This document shows, one piece after another, positions 46,253 to 56,289 of a DNA stretch of 64,000 nucleotides. The notes under the pieces are model-generated. The model was not told where the DNA came from. It searched no databases and saw only the letters and a list, made by a program, of their open reading frames with translations. Every line of letters starts with the position of its first letter. Positions within the stretch are counted from its first letter, which is position 1. The translations under genes were made by a program, and so were the position numbers. This DNA is from Pasteurella multocida subsp. multocida OH4807 (GTDB lineage Bacteria; Pseudomonadota; Gammaproteobacteria; Enterobacterales; Pasteurellaceae): the NCBI GenBank assembly GCA_000973525.1, contig CP004391.1, positions 124,001 to 188,000 of the forward strand. The letters run 5' to 3'.

Positions 46253-46294
46253 AAAAAGTGCGGTCAAAATGTTTACTTTTTAACCGCACTTTTA
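46253..46294 (-). terminator. pepN terminator of paired uptake signals
   Basis: Inverted cores at 46254-46264 and 46283-46293 form an 11-bp stem with an 18-nt loop and flanking A/T runs, 11 nt past the pepN stop. Confidence 0.85.
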
Positions 46295-46304
46295 TTGCTA
46301 TGAA

Positions 46305-48914
46305 TTATTGCAAGGCTTTTTCAATTTTCTCATATAAATCACGAGAAACATTTTCTAGCTCGCTTATACGCTCTAAGCCTCGTTTCATCAAGGTTTGGCG
46401 TTGACCGTCATAACGGGAGAAGCGAATTAATGGTTCAATTAAACGAGAAGCCACCTGTGGATTGCTTTCATTTAAACGAATAAGGATATCCGTCAAGAAA
46501 CGGTAACCAGAGCCATCAATCGCGTGAAACGCTTTGAGGTTTTGATTAGCAAAACTGCCGACTAATGCACGTAAACGGTTCGGGTTGTTGAAGTTGAAAC
46601 TTGGGTGATCCATTAACTTCATTACATTTAACAACACATCTTCATCTGGGCGGGTTGCTTGTAACGCAAACCATTTATCCATCACTAAACCATCGTGCTG
46701 CCATTTGCTTTCAAAGTCTGCTAATAAGGTGTCACGACAAGGCAATTGTGCTTTGGTTGCTGCACTTAATGCCGCAAGCGTGTCCGTCATATTGTTCGCA
46801 TAACTATAATGCTTGTTCACAACATTGTTGCCGACAGTGGTATAAGCTAAGTAACTCACACACAGATTACGCAAGCCACGCAATGCAATATCTTCAGCTG
46901 TTACACGATATTCATCTAAACGAATGTCGTTATACACTTTCAATAACGTTTGTTTGAGGCTTTCGGCAATGGTACGCACCATAAAATCACGCACTAATGT
47001 AATGCCTTCTGGGTCGATAGTTTTGAATAGCTCTGCAAATTCAGTGACTTTCGGTAATGTGAGAATTAACGAAGTGAGTTCTGGGTTTTGTTGATAATTG
47101 TCTAATACTTGATACAACTCGGCTAAGACTTCCGCTGAAAACTCCAGTGTTTTGCCTTGTTGGTAACGCGTTAAGTTACGACGTAACTCCATCGCATAAA
47201 GCATTTGTGCCACGTCCCAACGAACAAAGTGATTTTCAGCGTGACGAAGTAATGTCACTAATTGCGCAGTGCTGTATTCATAATTTAACTTCACAGGTGC
47301 AGAAAAATCACAAAGCAATGCTGGCACTGGCTTGCTCTTAATATTGGTAAAGGTGAAAGTCTGCTCTGCTTGTTTCACATCTAAAACGGGATTAACCACC
47401 TCGCCCTCATTTTCTAATGCGAACGGCGTGCCGAATTTGTCATATAAGGCAATTTTTAATGGAATGTGTAAGTTCACTTTTTCCATTTGATCTGCTGTTG
47501 GCGATGTCATTTGTGAAACTTGTAAAGAATAGACCGCACTTTGCTCATCATAGCGATCAGAAATCGTTAATTCTGGCGTACCAGATTGGCTATACCAATG
47601 ACGGAACTGCGTTAAATCAATGCCTGATGCACGTTCCATCGCAGAAACAAAGTCTTCACAAGTAGCCGCTTTCCCGTCTTGTTCTGTAACATAAAGGCGC
47701 ATACCTTTTTGGAAACCGTCTTCGCCTAATAACATATGCATCATACGAATGACTTCCGCCCCTTTTTCATAGACTGTCATTGTATAGAAGTTATTCATTT
47801 CAATAACTTTTTCAGGGCGAATTGGGTGGGACATTGGGCTTGCATCTTCAGCAAATTGCGCAGTACGCAATAAACGCACATCTTCGATACGCTTGCCTGA
47901 ACGTGACCATAAATCAGAGGTAAATTCTTGATCGCGGAAAACCGTTAATCCCTCTTTTAAACTGAGTTGGAACCAGTCACGACAAGTGATACGGTTACCT
48001 GTCCAGTTATGGAAATATTCGTGTGCAATCACACTTTCAACCGCTAAATAATCGTCATCGGTGGCTGTTTGTGGGTTGGCAAGTACGAATTTTGAGTTAA
48101 AAATATTTAACCCTTTGTTTTCCATTGCCCCCATATTGAAGAAATCAACTGCCACGATCATATAAATATCTAAATCGTATTCTAAACCAAAGCGCTCTTC
48201 GTCCCATTTCATTGCGCGTTTTAAGCTTTGCATTGCCCAATCCGCACGATCTAAATTGCCACGGTCAACATAAAGTTCGAGTGCAACTTCACGCCCGCTT
48301 TTCGTGACAAAGGTGTCTTGTAAGAGATCAAAATCCCCTGCCACTAATGCAAATAAATAGCTTGGTTTCGGGAAGGGATCATTCCATTCAACCCAATGGC
48401 GACCATCTGGCAAATCACCGCTCGCAATGCGGTTACCATTTGATAATAAATAAGGATATTTGCTTTTTTCTGCTGTAATTTTGGTGGTATAGCGTGCAAG
48501 TACATCTGGGCGGTCGAGCATATACGTAATTTGACGAAAACCTTCTGCCTCACATTGTGTACACATGCCCTCACCTGATTGATATAACCCTTGTAATGAT
48601 GTATTTTTTTCAGGAGATAAAATAGTCACAATCTCAAGCTCGATGTGATGCTCATTGAGATAACTCAAATCTAATGTCAAGCTTTCACCATCTTGAACAA
48701 ATTGTTTAAAGTCTTTACCGTTTACTTTAATCGTAGAAAATTGAAAACTGTGCCCATCTAAACGTAGTTTCGTTGCGTCCGTATTCAGACGTTGATATTG
48801 GCTAATTGCGGTAACAATTGTTCTTTTGGGATCTAATTGGAAGTCAAGGAAAATATCGGTGACAGTAAAATCTGGCGTTTTATAATCTTTTCTATATTTT
48901 GCTTTAGCTTGCAT
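46305..48914 (-). CDS. pepN: Aminopeptidase N
   Basis: Broad-specificity zinc aminopeptidase (M1 family) of the cytoplasm, important in the last steps of peptide breakdown. It has 869 residues, as in E. coli. The exopeptidase motif GAMEN is at 262-266 and the zinc site is HEYFHNW with His298, Glu299, His302 and downstream Glu321 (LSLKEGLTVFRDQEF). The substrate-binding QCEAEGFRQITYMLDRPDV lies at about 120-138. The C-terminal helical domain is complete. It is divergent from purE across a 167-bp regulatory region. Confidence 0.96.
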   Translation of the reverse strand: MQAKAKYRKDYKTPDFTVTDIFLDFQLDPKRTIVTAISQYQRLNTDATKLRLDGHSFQFSTIKVNGKDFKQFVQDGESLTLDLSYLNEHHIELEIVTILSPEKNTSLQGLYQSGEGMCTQCEAEGFRQITYMLDRPDVLARYTTKITAEKSKYPYLLSNGNRIASGDLPDGRHWVEWNDPFPKPSYLFALVAGDFDLLQDTFVTKSGREVALELYVDRGNLDRADWAMQSLKRAMKWDEERFGLEYDLDIYMIVAVDFFNMGAMENKGLNIFNSKFVLANPQTATDDDYLAVESVIAHEYFHNWTGNRITCRDWFQLSLKEGLTVFRDQEFTSDLWSRSGKRIEDVRLLRTAQFAEDASPMSHPIRPEKVIEMNNFYTMTVYEKGAEVIRMMHMLLGEDGFQKGMRLYVTEQDGKAATCEDFVSAMERASGIDLTQFRHWYSQSGTPELTISDRYDEQSAVYSLQVSQMTSPTADQMEKVNLHIPLKIALYDKFGTPFALENEGEVVNPVLDVKQAEQTFTFTNIKSKPVPALLCDFSAPVKLNYEYSTAQLVTLLRHAENHFVRWDVAQMLYAMELRRNLTRYQQGKTLEFSAEVLAELYQVLDNYQQNPELTSLILTLPKVTEFAELFKTIDPEGITLVRDFMVRTIAESLKQTLLKVYNDIRLDEYRVTAEDIALRGLRNLCVSYLAYTTVGNNVVNKHYSYANNMTDTLAALSAATKAQLPCRDTLLADFESKWQHDGLVMDKWFALQATRPDEDVLLNVMKLMDHPSFNFNNPNRLRALVGSFANQNLKAFHAIDGSGYRFLTDILIRLNESNPQVASRLIEPLIRFSRYDGQRQTLMKRGLERISELENVSRDLYEKIEKALQ

Positions 48915-49005
48915 ATCAAAACCTACTCTTATCTAAGGTTCAAAAATGTGTTTAGGATATGATTTTCTAAGCAAAGTTGCAATTGTATTTTCCATAGCAA
49001 TCCAT

Positions 49006-49043
49006 TCGCAATCGTTTGCTTATTGGTTATTGTGTGCTATTCT
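49006..49043 (+). promoter_or_regulatory. purEK promoter with PurR box
   Basis: TCGCAATCGTTTGCTT (49006-49021) matches the PurR operator ACGCAAACGTTTGCGT at 13 of 16 positions. It overlaps a -35 TTGCTT (49016-49021) placed 16 bp before a -10 TATTCT (49038-49043), so bound PurR with hypoxanthine or guanine would block the promoter, as known for purE in enteric bacteria. Confidence 0.7.
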
Positions 49044-49081
49044 ACGCAGGTTTTAATTATTGAATAAAATTAGGGAATCAC

Positions 49082-49585
49082 ATGTTAAATAGCACACCTC
49101 AAATTGCCATTGTAATGGGCTCAAAAAGTGACTGGGCAACAATGCAAGAAGCCACTCAAATTCTTGATGAATTGCAAGTTCCTTATCATGTCGAAGTGGT
49201 GTCTGCACATCGTACACCAGACAAACTCTTTCGCTTTGCTGAAAGTGCGGTCGAAAAAGGCTATAAAGTCATTATCGCGGGTGCAGGGGGGGCGGCTCAT
49301 TTACCTGGTATGATTGCGGCAAAAACCTTGGTGCCAGTGTTGGGCGTGCCAGTAAAAAGTTCAATGTTAAGTGGTGTGGACAGCCTCTACTCTATTGTAC
49401 AGATGCCAAAGGGTATTCCTGTTGGTACATTAGCGATTGGTCCCGCTGGCGCAGCAAACGCAGGATTATTGGCTGCCCAAATTTTAGCAGCATTTGACCC
49501 GTCGCTTTTAGCGCGCTTAACACAATTTAGAGAAGCGCAAACTAACATGGTATTAGACAATCCAGATCCACGTATTGCATCATAA
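49082..49585 (+). CDS. purE: N5-carboxyaminoimidazole ribonucleotide mutase
   Basis: Class I PurE, moving the carboxyl group of N5-CAIR to C4 to form CAIR in purine synthesis. It has 167 residues. Signatures are [11 protein letters not shown], the active-site [12 protein letters not shown], the [12 protein letters not shown] loop and [18 protein letters not shown] lies before ATG 49082. It is first of a purE-purK pair, 62 bp apart. Confidence 0.97.
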   Translation: MLNSTPQIAIVMGSKSDWATMQEATQILDELQVPYHVEVVSAHRTPDKLFRFAESAVEKGYKVIIAGAGGAAHLPGMIAAKTLVPVLGVPVKSSMLSGVDSLYSIVQMPKGIPVGTLAIGPAGAANAGLLAAQILAAFDPSLLARLTQFREAQTNMVLDNPDPRIAS

Positions 49586-49647
49586 GTTTAGGGCGGACAA
49601 ATGTTCGCCCTGTCTGTTTTTTATTTCTTTTAAGATGGTTTTTTGAT

Positions 49648-50736
49648 ATGCAAAAAAGTGCTTTATATCCTCCAATTTATGTATTAGGCAATGGTCAATT
49701 AGGACGTATGTTACGTTATGCAGGGGCACCGTTAGATATTGAGGTCAATCCACTTGCCTTTGACGCGCAGTTATTTGATTTGCCAAGTGAAAGTATTATT
49801 ACCGCAGAAATTGAGCGTTGGGAAAAAACACCCTTAACTGAAATGTTAGGTAATCATGATAAATTTGTGAACCAAACTGTTTTTGGTCGTTTAGCTGATC
49901 GATTATCACAAAAATCATTGCTTGATGAATTAGCCTTGCCGACCTCACCTTGGTGCTTATTAAAAGAAGAAAATCAATGGCAACAGGTTTTTACAAATGT
50001 GGGGGAAAAAGTAGTTGTAAAACGTCGAATGGGTGGTTATGACGGTCGTGGTCAATGGATTGTTGATCAAACCAATACCCAAGTCATTACACAAGATTTA
50101 TATGGCGAAACCATCGCTGAAAAATTTATTCCATTCGATTACGAAGTGTCTATCGTGGGCGCACGTTTTAGAAATGGCGAAACACGTTTTTATCCTGTCA
50201 CGCACAATTTACAACAAAACGGCATTTTACGTTACAGCGTCGTTGATACCAATTTCCCTCAACAAGCACAGCAGCAAGCACAAGCTGAAGCGATGTTAGG
50301 TAAAATTATGCATAAGCTAGATTATGTTGGTGTAATGGCGATGGAATGTTTTGTTGTGGGTGATCAATTATTAATTAATGAACTAGCGCCACGTGTACAT
50401 AACAGCGGTCACTGGACACAATTGGGCTGTGCTATTAGCCAATTTGAGTTGCATTTACGTGCGTTATTAGATTTACCAACACCAGAATTAGCGCCAATTG
50501 CACCGAGTGTAATGGTGAATTTAATCGGCACTGAACATAATGTGAATTGGTTGAATACCCCCTTTAGCCAATTACATTGGTATGGCAAAGAAGTTCGCCC
50601 TGGTCGTAAAGTGGGGCATATCAATTTAACGCACCCAGATAAGCACGTGTTAATTTCGCTACTTGAAAAATTACGTAAAGAGCTACCAGAGGATTATCAA
50701 TCTGGTTTAAATTGGGCGGTAGGAAAACTAAAATAA
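49648..50736 (+). CDS. purK: N5-carboxyaminoimidazole ribonucleotide synthase
   Basis: ATP-grasp enzyme making N5-CAIR from AIR, bicarbonate and ATP; it works directly before PurE. It has 362 residues. The N-terminal GNGQLGRMLRYAG, the ATP-grasp body KVVVKRRMGGYDGRGQW, and the metal site in MAMECFVVGDQLLINELAPRVHNSGHWT are present. Carbonic anhydrase encoded in the same window supplies its substrate bicarbonate. No clear terminator follows. Confidence 0.96.
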   Translation: MQKSALYPPIYVLGNGQLGRMLRYAGAPLDIEVNPLAFDAQLFDLPSESIITAEIERWEKTPLTEMLGNHDKFVNQTVFGRLADRLSQKSLLDELALPTSPWCLLKEENQWQQVFTNVGEKVVVKRRMGGYDGRGQWIVDQTNTQVITQDLYGETIAEKFIPFDYEVSIVGARFRNGETRFYPVTHNLQQNGILRYSVVDTNFPQQAQQQAQAEAMLGKIMHKLDYVGVMAMECFVVGDQLLINELAPRVHNSGHWTQLGCAISQFELHLRALLDLPTPELAPIAPSVMVNLIGTEHNVNWLNTPFSQLHWYGKEVRPGRKVGHINLTHPDKHVLISLLEKLRKELPEDYQSGLNWAVGKLK

Positions 50737-50878
50737 TTCAATTTATTGCCATATTTTTAAAACATTATCTAAATAATTGAATTAATTTTTAAATTCCCTT
50801 AAACTGAGCTTGCCAATATTTGTTTAGTGCAGTATAACTAGCTCATCATTACTCAACACAACATTAAGGATTTTAATT

Positions 50879-52069
50879 ATGTTTGAAAATATTACCGCGG
50901 CGCCTGCCGATCCCATTCTAGGTTTAGGTGAATCATTTAAAGCTGAAACACGCGATAATAAAATCAATCTTGGTATTGGCGTATATAAAGATACCAAAGG
51001 TAACACCCCAATTATGCGTGCAGTGAAAGCGGCTGAAAAGCGCCTCTTTGATCTTGAAATGACTAAAAATTATTTAGCCATTGATGGTGTGGCAGAATTT
51101 AATGCGCGCACAAAAGAATTGCTATTTGGTGCCGATTCTGATGTGGTTAAACTTGGTCGAGCTAAAACAGCACAAAGTTTAGGTGGAACTGGCGCACTAC
51201 GTATTGCGGCAGAGTTTATTAAACGCCAAACTAAATCACAAAATGTTTGGATTAGTACACCAACTTGGCCAAATCATAATGCGATTTTCAATGCGGTTGG
51301 AATGACAATTCGTGAATACCGTTATTACGATGCAGAAAATAAACGATTAGATTGGGATAATTTGATTGCCGATCTGAGTAATGCAGGAGAAGGCGATGTA
51401 GTGCTTTTCCATGGATGCTGCCATAACCCGACAGGTATTGACCCAACCCCGGCACAATGGGAAAAACTAGCGGAAATGTCAGCAGAAAAAGGTTGGTTAC
51501 CCTTATTTGACTTTGCATACCAAGGGTTTGCAAATGGCTTAGAAGAAGATGCCTTCGGTCTACGTACTTTTGCGAAAAACCACAAAGAATTATTAGTCGC
51601 AAGCTCTTATTCGAAAAACTTCGGTTTATATAATGAGCGTGTTGGTGCATTCACTTTAGTGGCAGCAACAGAAGAAATTGCGGCAACGGCATTAACACAA
51701 GTAAAAACGATCATCCGTACATTGTATTCAAATCCCGCTTCTCACGGTGCAACCACAGTGTCTATGGTGTTAAAAGATGCTCAACTTCGCCAAGAATGGG
51801 TTGATGAATTGGCAGAAATGCGTGATCGTATTAAAGCGATGCGTAGCCAATTTGTTGAATTGTTAAAAGAATTTGGTGCAGATCGTGATTTCAGCTTTAT
51901 CATCAACCAAAATGGGATGTTCTCATTCTGTGGTTTAAACCCAGAACAAATGGACCGTTTAAAAGACGAATTTGCAATTTATGCAGTGCGTTCAGGTCGT
52001 ATCAACGTAGCAGGTATCACTGAAGATAATATCCGTTACTTATGTGAAAGCATTGTTAAAGTACTATAA
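50879..52069 (+). CDS. aspC: Aspartate / aromatic amino acid aminotransferase
   Basis: A class I PLP aminotransferase of 396 residues, the size of E. coli AspC and TyrB. The N-terminus [25 protein letters not shown], the NPTG motif in [12 protein letters not shown], the PLP Asp-x-x-Tyr in [10 protein letters not shown], and the Schiff-base lysine in [15 protein letters not shown] are all in place, with the substrate-carboxylate Arg near the C-terminus ([12 protein letters not shown]). It interconverts aspartate/2-oxoglutarate with oxaloacetate/glutamate; activity on aromatic keto acids is likely but not certain. It is transcribed alone and ends in a good terminator. Confidence 0.94.
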   Translation: MFENITAAPADPILGLGESFKAETRDNKINLGIGVYKDTKGNTPIMRAVKAAEKRLFDLEMTKNYLAIDGVAEFNARTKELLFGADSDVVKLGRAKTAQSLGGTGALRIAAEFIKRQTKSQNVWISTPTWPNHNAIFNAVGMTIREYRYYDAENKRLDWDNLIADLSNAGEGDVVLFHGCCHNPTGIDPTPAQWEKLAEMSAEKGWLPLFDFAYQGFANGLEEDAFGLRTFAKNHKELLVASSYSKNFGLYNERVGAFTLVAATEEIAATALTQVKTIIRTLYSNPASHGATTVSMVLKDAQLRQEWVDELAEMRDRIKAMRSQFVELLKEFGADRDFSFIINQNGMFSFCGLNPEQMDRLKDEFAIYAVRSGRINVAGITEDNIRYLCESIVKVL

Positions 52070-52084
52070 TTTTCTCACGATCAT

Positions 52085-52118
52085 AAATAACCGCACCTGA
52101 AATGTGCGGTTATTTTTT
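52085..52118 (+). terminator. aspC terminator
   Basis: An 11-bp stem or longer (52086-52096 with 52104-52114) with a 7-nt loop, containing a partial uptake signal, has a run of T to the right. It lies between convergent aspC and moaE. Confidence 0.88.
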
Positions 52119-52145
52119 TGAGAACTTTTCTATTTTTATCTCGTG

Positions 52146-52598
52146 TTACCAACGTTCCAACGCTTCTTGGTCGCTATCACGGCTTTCAATCCAACGCTCA
52201 CCTTTGTTAGTCTGTTCTTTTTTCCAAAATGGCGCTTTGCTTTTCAAAAAATCCATAATAAATTCGTTGGCTTGGTAAGCATCACCACGATGAGCAGAAC
52301 TGACACCGACTAACACGATTTCATCGCCAGTTTGCAATAACCCTACACGGTGAATCACTGAAACCCGTTGAATATCCCAACGTGCTTTCGCTTGTGCCAC
52401 AATTTCCTTTAATGCTTTTTCAGTCATGGCTGGATAATGTTCAAGATAAAGGCTAGATACTTCATCACCTAGATTCAAATCACGTACTTTACCCACAAAA
52501 ATGACTGTTGCACCTACTGAATTTTGTTCAGATAACCAATGATAGACCACATTTTGATCAAACGGCTGTTCTTGAACGGTAATTTGAATATCGTTCAT
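52146..52598 (-). CDS. moaE: Molybdopterin synthase catalytic subunit
   Basis: Large subunit that transfers two sulfurs from MoaD thiocarboxylate to precursor Z, forming molybdopterin. It has 150 residues. Family blocks are GATVIFVGKVRD, LYLEHYPAMTEKAL, VIHRVGLLQTGDEIVLVGVSSAHR and the catalytic Lys region SKAPFWKKEQT. It directly follows moaD (adjacent stop and start) at the end of the moaACDE unit. Confidence 0.95.
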   Translation of the reverse strand: MNDIQITVQEQPFDQNVVYHWLSEQNSVGATVIFVGKVRDLNLGDEVSSLYLEHYPAMTEKALKEIVAQAKARWDIQRVSVIHRVGLLQTGDEIVLVGVSSAHRGDAYQANEFIMDFLKSKAPFWKKEQTNKGERWIESRDSDQEALERW

Positions 52599-52844
52599 TT
52601 AGCCCCCAGTCACCGGTGGGAAAAATGCGATTTCATCCCCTGATTTAACCGAGCTTTCTAACGGCATTAAAGATTGGTTAATTGCGACCAGTAATTTGCC
52701 TTTTTCTAACGCTAATGCCCAGCGATCGCCTTTTTCGATGAGATGTTGGCGAACTTGCTCCGCGGTTTCAAAGGTCGCAGGTAATTCCACACCATCAACC
52801 CCAATTATTTCTCTCGTTTGTGCAAAAAATAAGATTTTTAGCAT
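52599..52844 (-). CDS. moaD: Molybdopterin synthase sulfur carrier subunit
   Basis: Ubiquitin-like protein of 81 residues ending in PPVTGG, whose C-terminal glycine is adenylated by MoeB and turned into the thiocarboxylate that supplies sulfur to MoaE. The fold is seen in MLKILFFAQTREIIG and the GDEIAFF segment before the tail. It is packed between moaC (9 bp gap) and moaE. Confidence 0.94.
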   Translation of the reverse strand: MLKILFFAQTREIIGVDGVELPATFETAEQVRQHLIEKGDRWALALEKGKLLVAINQSLMPLESSVKSGDEIAFFPPVTGG

Positions 52845-52853
52845 TGTATTTCC

Positions 52854-53330
52854 TTATTTCGCAATAAAATGACCTGATTTTCCACCGCTCTTTTCTAATA
52901 AGCGAACTTGCTCGATGACAATATCTTTTTGTACAGCTTTGCACATATCATAAATGGTCAATGCGGCAACACTTGCCGCCGTCAAAGCTTCCATTTCTAC
53001 GCCTGTTTTGCCACTTAATTTGCACAAACTTTCAATACGAACCTGATTGTGCTCTACAATTGGCGTCAGGCTGACTTCAACTTTTGATAATAATAAGGGG
53101 TGGCATAATGGAATTAATTCCCAAGTCCGTTTTGCTGCTTGAATCCCCGCGATACGCGCCGTTGCAAACACATCACCTTTATGATGTTGACCTGACATAA
53201 TCATTGACAAGGTTTCTAGTGACATTGTCACGAATGCTTCTGCTCTTGCTTCTCTTACTGTATCCTGTTTGGCAGAAACATCCACCATATTGGCTTCGCC
53301 CTGGCTGTTAATATGGGTAAATGTACTCAT
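52854..53330 (-). CDS. moaC: Cyclic pyranopterin monophosphate synthase
   Basis: Acts after MoaA to form precursor Z (cPMP). It has 158 residues. Conserved parts are [38 protein letters not shown], and the active-site region [26 protein letters not shown] with KSGGKSGHF at the C-terminus. It follows moaA by 56 bp on the same strand. Confidence 0.96.
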   Translation of the reverse strand: MSTFTHINSQGEANMVDVSAKQDTVREARAEAFVTMSLETLSMIMSGQHHKGDVFATARIAGIQAAKRTWELIPLCHPLLLSKVEVSLTPIVEHNQVRIESLCKLSGKTGVEMEALTAASVAALTIYDMCKAVQKDIVIEQVRLLEKSGGKSGHFIAK

Positions 53331-53386
53331 AAATTCTCATTAAAAGTTAGATAATTGATGAAAGTGCGGTTAAATTTCTGAAAATT

Positions 53387-54400
53387 TTAACCGCCGATAC
53401 TTGCTAAATTTGCACGCACACCACTGTCACCATGATGCAGGAAGTGATGTTCACGTTTGCCTTGTAAAGCTGAATAAATACGCGCTTGTAATTGAAGTTG
53501 TTGATCGTCTGATTGTAATAAATCGCGTAGGTCGATCCCTTCTTCACCAAATAAACAAAGGTGTAATTTGCCTTTTGCAGACACTCTCAAACGGTTGCAA
53601 CTTGCACAAAAGTGTTTTTCATAAGGCATAATTAAGCCGATTTCGCCCACATAATCTGGGTGTCTAAAGACTTTTGCTGGACCATCTAATACACCTTTAG
53701 ATTGCAACATCCAACCTGCATTCAACAATTTATCTGCAAGTACTTGACCTGATAAATGATGTTTTTGGAAGAAACTATCCATTTCACCGGTTTGCATTAA
53801 TTCAATGAAACGCATTTGAATGGGTTTGTCTTTAATCCAAGCTAAGAAACTCGTAAAATCGGTATCGTTTAAATCTTTCATTAACACCGAATTGACTTTA
53901 ATTTTTCGATAACCAACCTCAAAAGCACGCTCAATGCCACGCATGACGTCATCAAACTTGTCCACACCAGTGATACGATGGAACATTCTTGGATCAAGAC
54001 TATCAATACTGACATTAATTGAAGTCACACCAGCATCTTTCCAAGCAGCAACCTCTTTTGCCATGCGAAAACCATTTGTTGTTAATGCAATTTGGCTAAT
54101 TCCCTCTATTTGCGCAAGGGTTTCTACAATAGGTAAAAAGTCTTTACGTAAAGTAGGTTCTCCCCCCGTAATCCGTACTTTTTCAGTCCCCATGGCAGCA
54201 AAACTGTTGACAACGCGATGAATTTCATCGCGAGTCAGAAAACTTGGCTTATTAGCTTCAGGTTGATAACCATTAGGCAGGCAATAATTACATCGGAAAT
54301 TACATACATCTGTAATTGACAGACGTAAGTAATAATACTGACGTTGGAAGGCATCGACTAAACGATGATGCTCAACTTGCTTAATTGGAATAGATTGCAT
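53387..54400 (-). CDS. moaA: GTP 3',8-cyclase (radical SAM)
   Basis: Radical SAM enzyme that opens molybdenum cofactor synthesis by cyclising GTP. It has 337 residues. The N-terminal cluster is Cys33, Cys37 and Cys40 ([13 protein letters not shown]), with GGEP ([11 protein letters not shown]), the second, GTP-binding cluster in [11 protein letters not shown] and a later CLFGEEG Cys, and the essential C-terminal Gly-Gly (ASIGG). I start at ATG 54400, preceded by AAAGG, which gives MQSIPIKQ as in Haemophilus. The frame stays open 28 codons further upstream, but those bases form the riboswitch structure and have no protein counterpart. Confidence 0.96.
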   Translation of the reverse strand: MQSIPIKQVEHHRLVDAFQRQYYYLRLSITDVCNFRCNYCLPNGYQPEANKPSFLTRDEIHRVVNSFAAMGTEKVRITGGEPTLRKDFLPIVETLAQIEGISQIALTTNGFRMAKEVAAWKDAGVTSINVSIDSLDPRMFHRITGVDKFDDVMRGIERAFEVGYRKIKVNSVLMKDLNDTDFTSFLAWIKDKPIQMRFIELMQTGEMDSFFQKHHLSGQVLADKLLNAGWMLQSKGVLDGPAKVFRHPDYVGEIGLIMPYEKHFCASCNRLRVSAKGKLHLCLFGEEGIDLRDLLQSDDQQLQLQARIYSALQGKREHHFLHHGDSGVRANLASIGG

Positions 54401-54739
54401 TTTACACCTTTCTAAAACATGAGAGGATAAACCGTTTCCAGCGTATCCCTGAATAGCCTCTTCTGCTATTGGCATTACAACCATATTTAAAAAAACGTAG
54501 GTTAGTAAGCTCGGAGTTATGCGATAATAAGTGAATCAAATTGTTATTTGGTATTGTAAAAGATATATTCAAACGATTGCAAACAAATAATATGATCTAG
54601 CGCATAAAATAGAAAAATTCTTTAAAATCAATTATATAAATAATTATATAGCGTAATTATGCACTACCCCAAATGGTGTATAAACGAACTTTATAGTCTG
54701 TCATAGGTCTGTATTAAATAGACACAAAAGGGAAATAAC
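54401..54739. other. Divergent region moaA / yvcK
   Basis: These 339 bases contain the moaA leader RNA (riboswitch candidate) on the left and an AT-rich stretch with the two promoters on the right. E. coli has the same moaA-ybhK divergent arrangement with a Moco RNA motif in the gap. For yvcK a ribosome site AAAGGGA lies at about 54727-54733. Confidence 0.6.
54410..54520 (-). promoter_or_regulatory. Candidate molybdenum-cofactor (Moco) riboswitch
   Basis: On the minus strand the moaA leader has ACTCCGAGCTTACTAACCTACG, split here as ACTCCGAGC and ACTAACCTACG. A helix AATAGC...GCTATT follows, and then a hairpin GGATA-CG-CTG-GAAA-CGG-TT-TATCC whose GAAA tetraloop could dock in a receptor. The Moco RNA motif, known upstream of moaA in E. 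coli and Haemophilus, has such a GNRA-capped stem. The structure ends close to the moaA Shine-Dalgarno, fitting translational control. I am fairly sure of the structure, less of the motif membership. Confidence 0.6.
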
Positions 54740-55663
54740 ATGCCAGAATTAACACGTCATCAATATGAACATCTAGATAGCATACAGCGTATTGTCGCCA
54801 TTGGTGGTGGGCACGGTTTAGGTCGTTTAATGTCGGCATTGAGCTTTATGAAAGAACGCTTAACAGGTATTGTGACTACCACTGACAATGGCGGCTCAAC
54901 CGGTCGAATCCGTCTAAATCACGGTGGAATTGCGTGGGGAGATTTACGTAATTGCTTAAATCAAATTATTACCGAACCAAGTACGGCATCCGCTTTATTT
55001 GAATATCGTTTTTCTGGTCATGGCGAGCTAGCGGGGCATAATTTAGGCAATTTAATGCTCAAAGCACTAGAAAATATGAATATTCGCCCTATTGAAGCCG
55101 TGAATTTAGTTCGAGATTTATTACATGTAAAATCACATATTATCCCTATGTCAGAAAGTCCTGTTCATCTTGCCGCTGTTTTGCAATCTGGTGCAAGCAT
55201 TGTTGGTGAAGTTAGCATTGATAATCTGACAGAGTTACCTAAATCTATTTTTCTTGTTCCTCTTGTCCCTGCAACCCCCGAAGCAGTGAATGCCTTGAAA
55301 GAGGCAGATGTAATTTTGTTTGGACCTGGCAGTTTTCTCACCAGCATTCTACCCCCGATTTTACTTCCCGAGATCATTCAAACTTTACAGCAAAGCCAGG
55401 CAAAAAAGATTTTTATTGATAATTTGGGGGTGGAACATAGTCCTGCTGCGACATTGACCTTAGCTGATAGAATTAATTGGATTCACGATACAGTGGGACA
55501 AACTATTATAGACGGCGTAATTGTTTCGACAAATGCGGTCGATTTTTGCGAAAAACTGAATATCAATGTGATGGCTCGCCCATTACAAGCAAATGATGTC
55601 ACTTATCGACATGATCGTACGTTACTTTCCAAAGCTATTGATGAATTAGTCGGTGAATTATAA
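54740..55663 (+). CDS. YvcK/YbhK-family protein (CofD-like fold)
   Basis: A 307-residue protein with the CofD-like nucleotide-binding fold: VAIGGGHGLGRLMSAL at the N-terminus, VTTTDNGGSTGRIR, GDLRNCL, then LFGPGSFLTSILPPILLPEI. B. subtilis YvcK binds UDP-sugars and supports cell-wall synthesis and growth on gluconeogenic carbon; the E. coli homologue is YbhK. The role in Pasteurellaceae is inferred from these. Its location divergent from moaA is conserved with E. coli, but no functional link with molybdenum is implied by the sequence. Confidence 0.88.
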   Translation: MPELTRHQYEHLDSIQRIVAIGGGHGLGRLMSALSFMKERLTGIVTTTDNGGSTGRIRLNHGGIAWGDLRNCLNQIITEPSTASALFEYRFSGHGELAGHNLGNLMLKALENMNIRPIEAVNLVRDLLHVKSHIIPMSESPVHLAAVLQSGASIVGEVSIDNLTELPKSIFLVPLVPATPEAVNALKEADVILFGPGSFLTSILPPILLPEIIQTLQQSQAKKIFIDNLGVEHSPAATLTLADRINWIHDTVGQTIIDGVIVSTNAVDFCEKLNINVMARPLQANDVTYRHDRTLLSKAIDELVGEL

Positions 55664-55723
55664 GCCGTCCCTTAATACACCTGAATTTCAACTGTGGTTA
55701 TTAAGGAACACGACAGATTCATG

Positions 55724-56215
55724 TTAAATCCGTCTGGCTTGCCAATATTTCTTTGACCAATAAGGGCTATTGAGCGATGAGTAAATCACGCCACCTTTTG
55801 TCGAGGCATGCAAGAATAAATTATCTTTGACATAAATTCCAACATGGTAGCCATTTGGACCTCTTCCTGTTTTGAAAAACACCAAATCCCCTGTTTGAAT
55901 ATCCGTTTTCTCGATAAATTTACCTTGTTTGGCTTGTTGTGAGGTCATACGAGGTAACGCAATATTAAAACGTTCTAAAAAAGTTTTCTGTACAAAACCA
56001 GAACAATCAATCCCTTTTCTACTCTGCCCACCTAAGCGATAAGGTGTGCCTGCCCATTCTCGTTGTTGTTCACTGAGTAATGTGATCACCATAATGGGGT
56101 CAGTTAATTGCCCTTGATAATGAATAGACTGCGAACCTGATTGAGTTGAACTACTACAAGCGGAAAGCAAGACAGCACAACTCAAGATCACCAATGCTTT
56201 TAAACAATTTTTCAT
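55724..56215 (-). CDS. nlpC: NlpC/P60 family lipoprotein peptidase
   Basis: Outer-membrane lipoprotein of 163 residues. The signal peptide ends in the lipobox LSAC with Cys20. The C-terminal NlpC/P60 domain carries the catalytic Cys71 in GIDCSGFVQ, His124 in NGYHVGIYV and His136 in FLHAST, so it should cleave murein peptide stems. It closely follows E. coli NlpC and ends in the same WQARRI. It lies next to ihfA, and in E. coli nlpC also lies downstream of ihfA (after btu genes, absent here). Confidence 0.9.
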   Translation of the reverse strand: MKNCLKALVILSCAVLLSACSSSTQSGSQSIHYQGQLTDPIMVITLLSEQQREWAGTPYRLGGQSRKGIDCSGFVQKTFLERFNIALPRMTSQQAKQGKFIEKTDIQTGDLVFFKTGRGPNGYHVGIYVKDNLFLHASTKGGVIYSSLNSPYWSKKYWQARRI

Positions 56216-56289
56216 TTTTTGCTCTTATTAAAAATTAAAGCTATCCAAGGTTTCCCGTGGATAGCTTAATAACTAACTGAATTTAGAAA

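Noticed and set aside
54401-54484. 28-residue N-terminal extension of MoaA
   Set aside because: The sequence is unlike MoaA N-termini and overlaps a conserved-looking RNA structure; ATG 54400 has a good ribosome site and the expected start.
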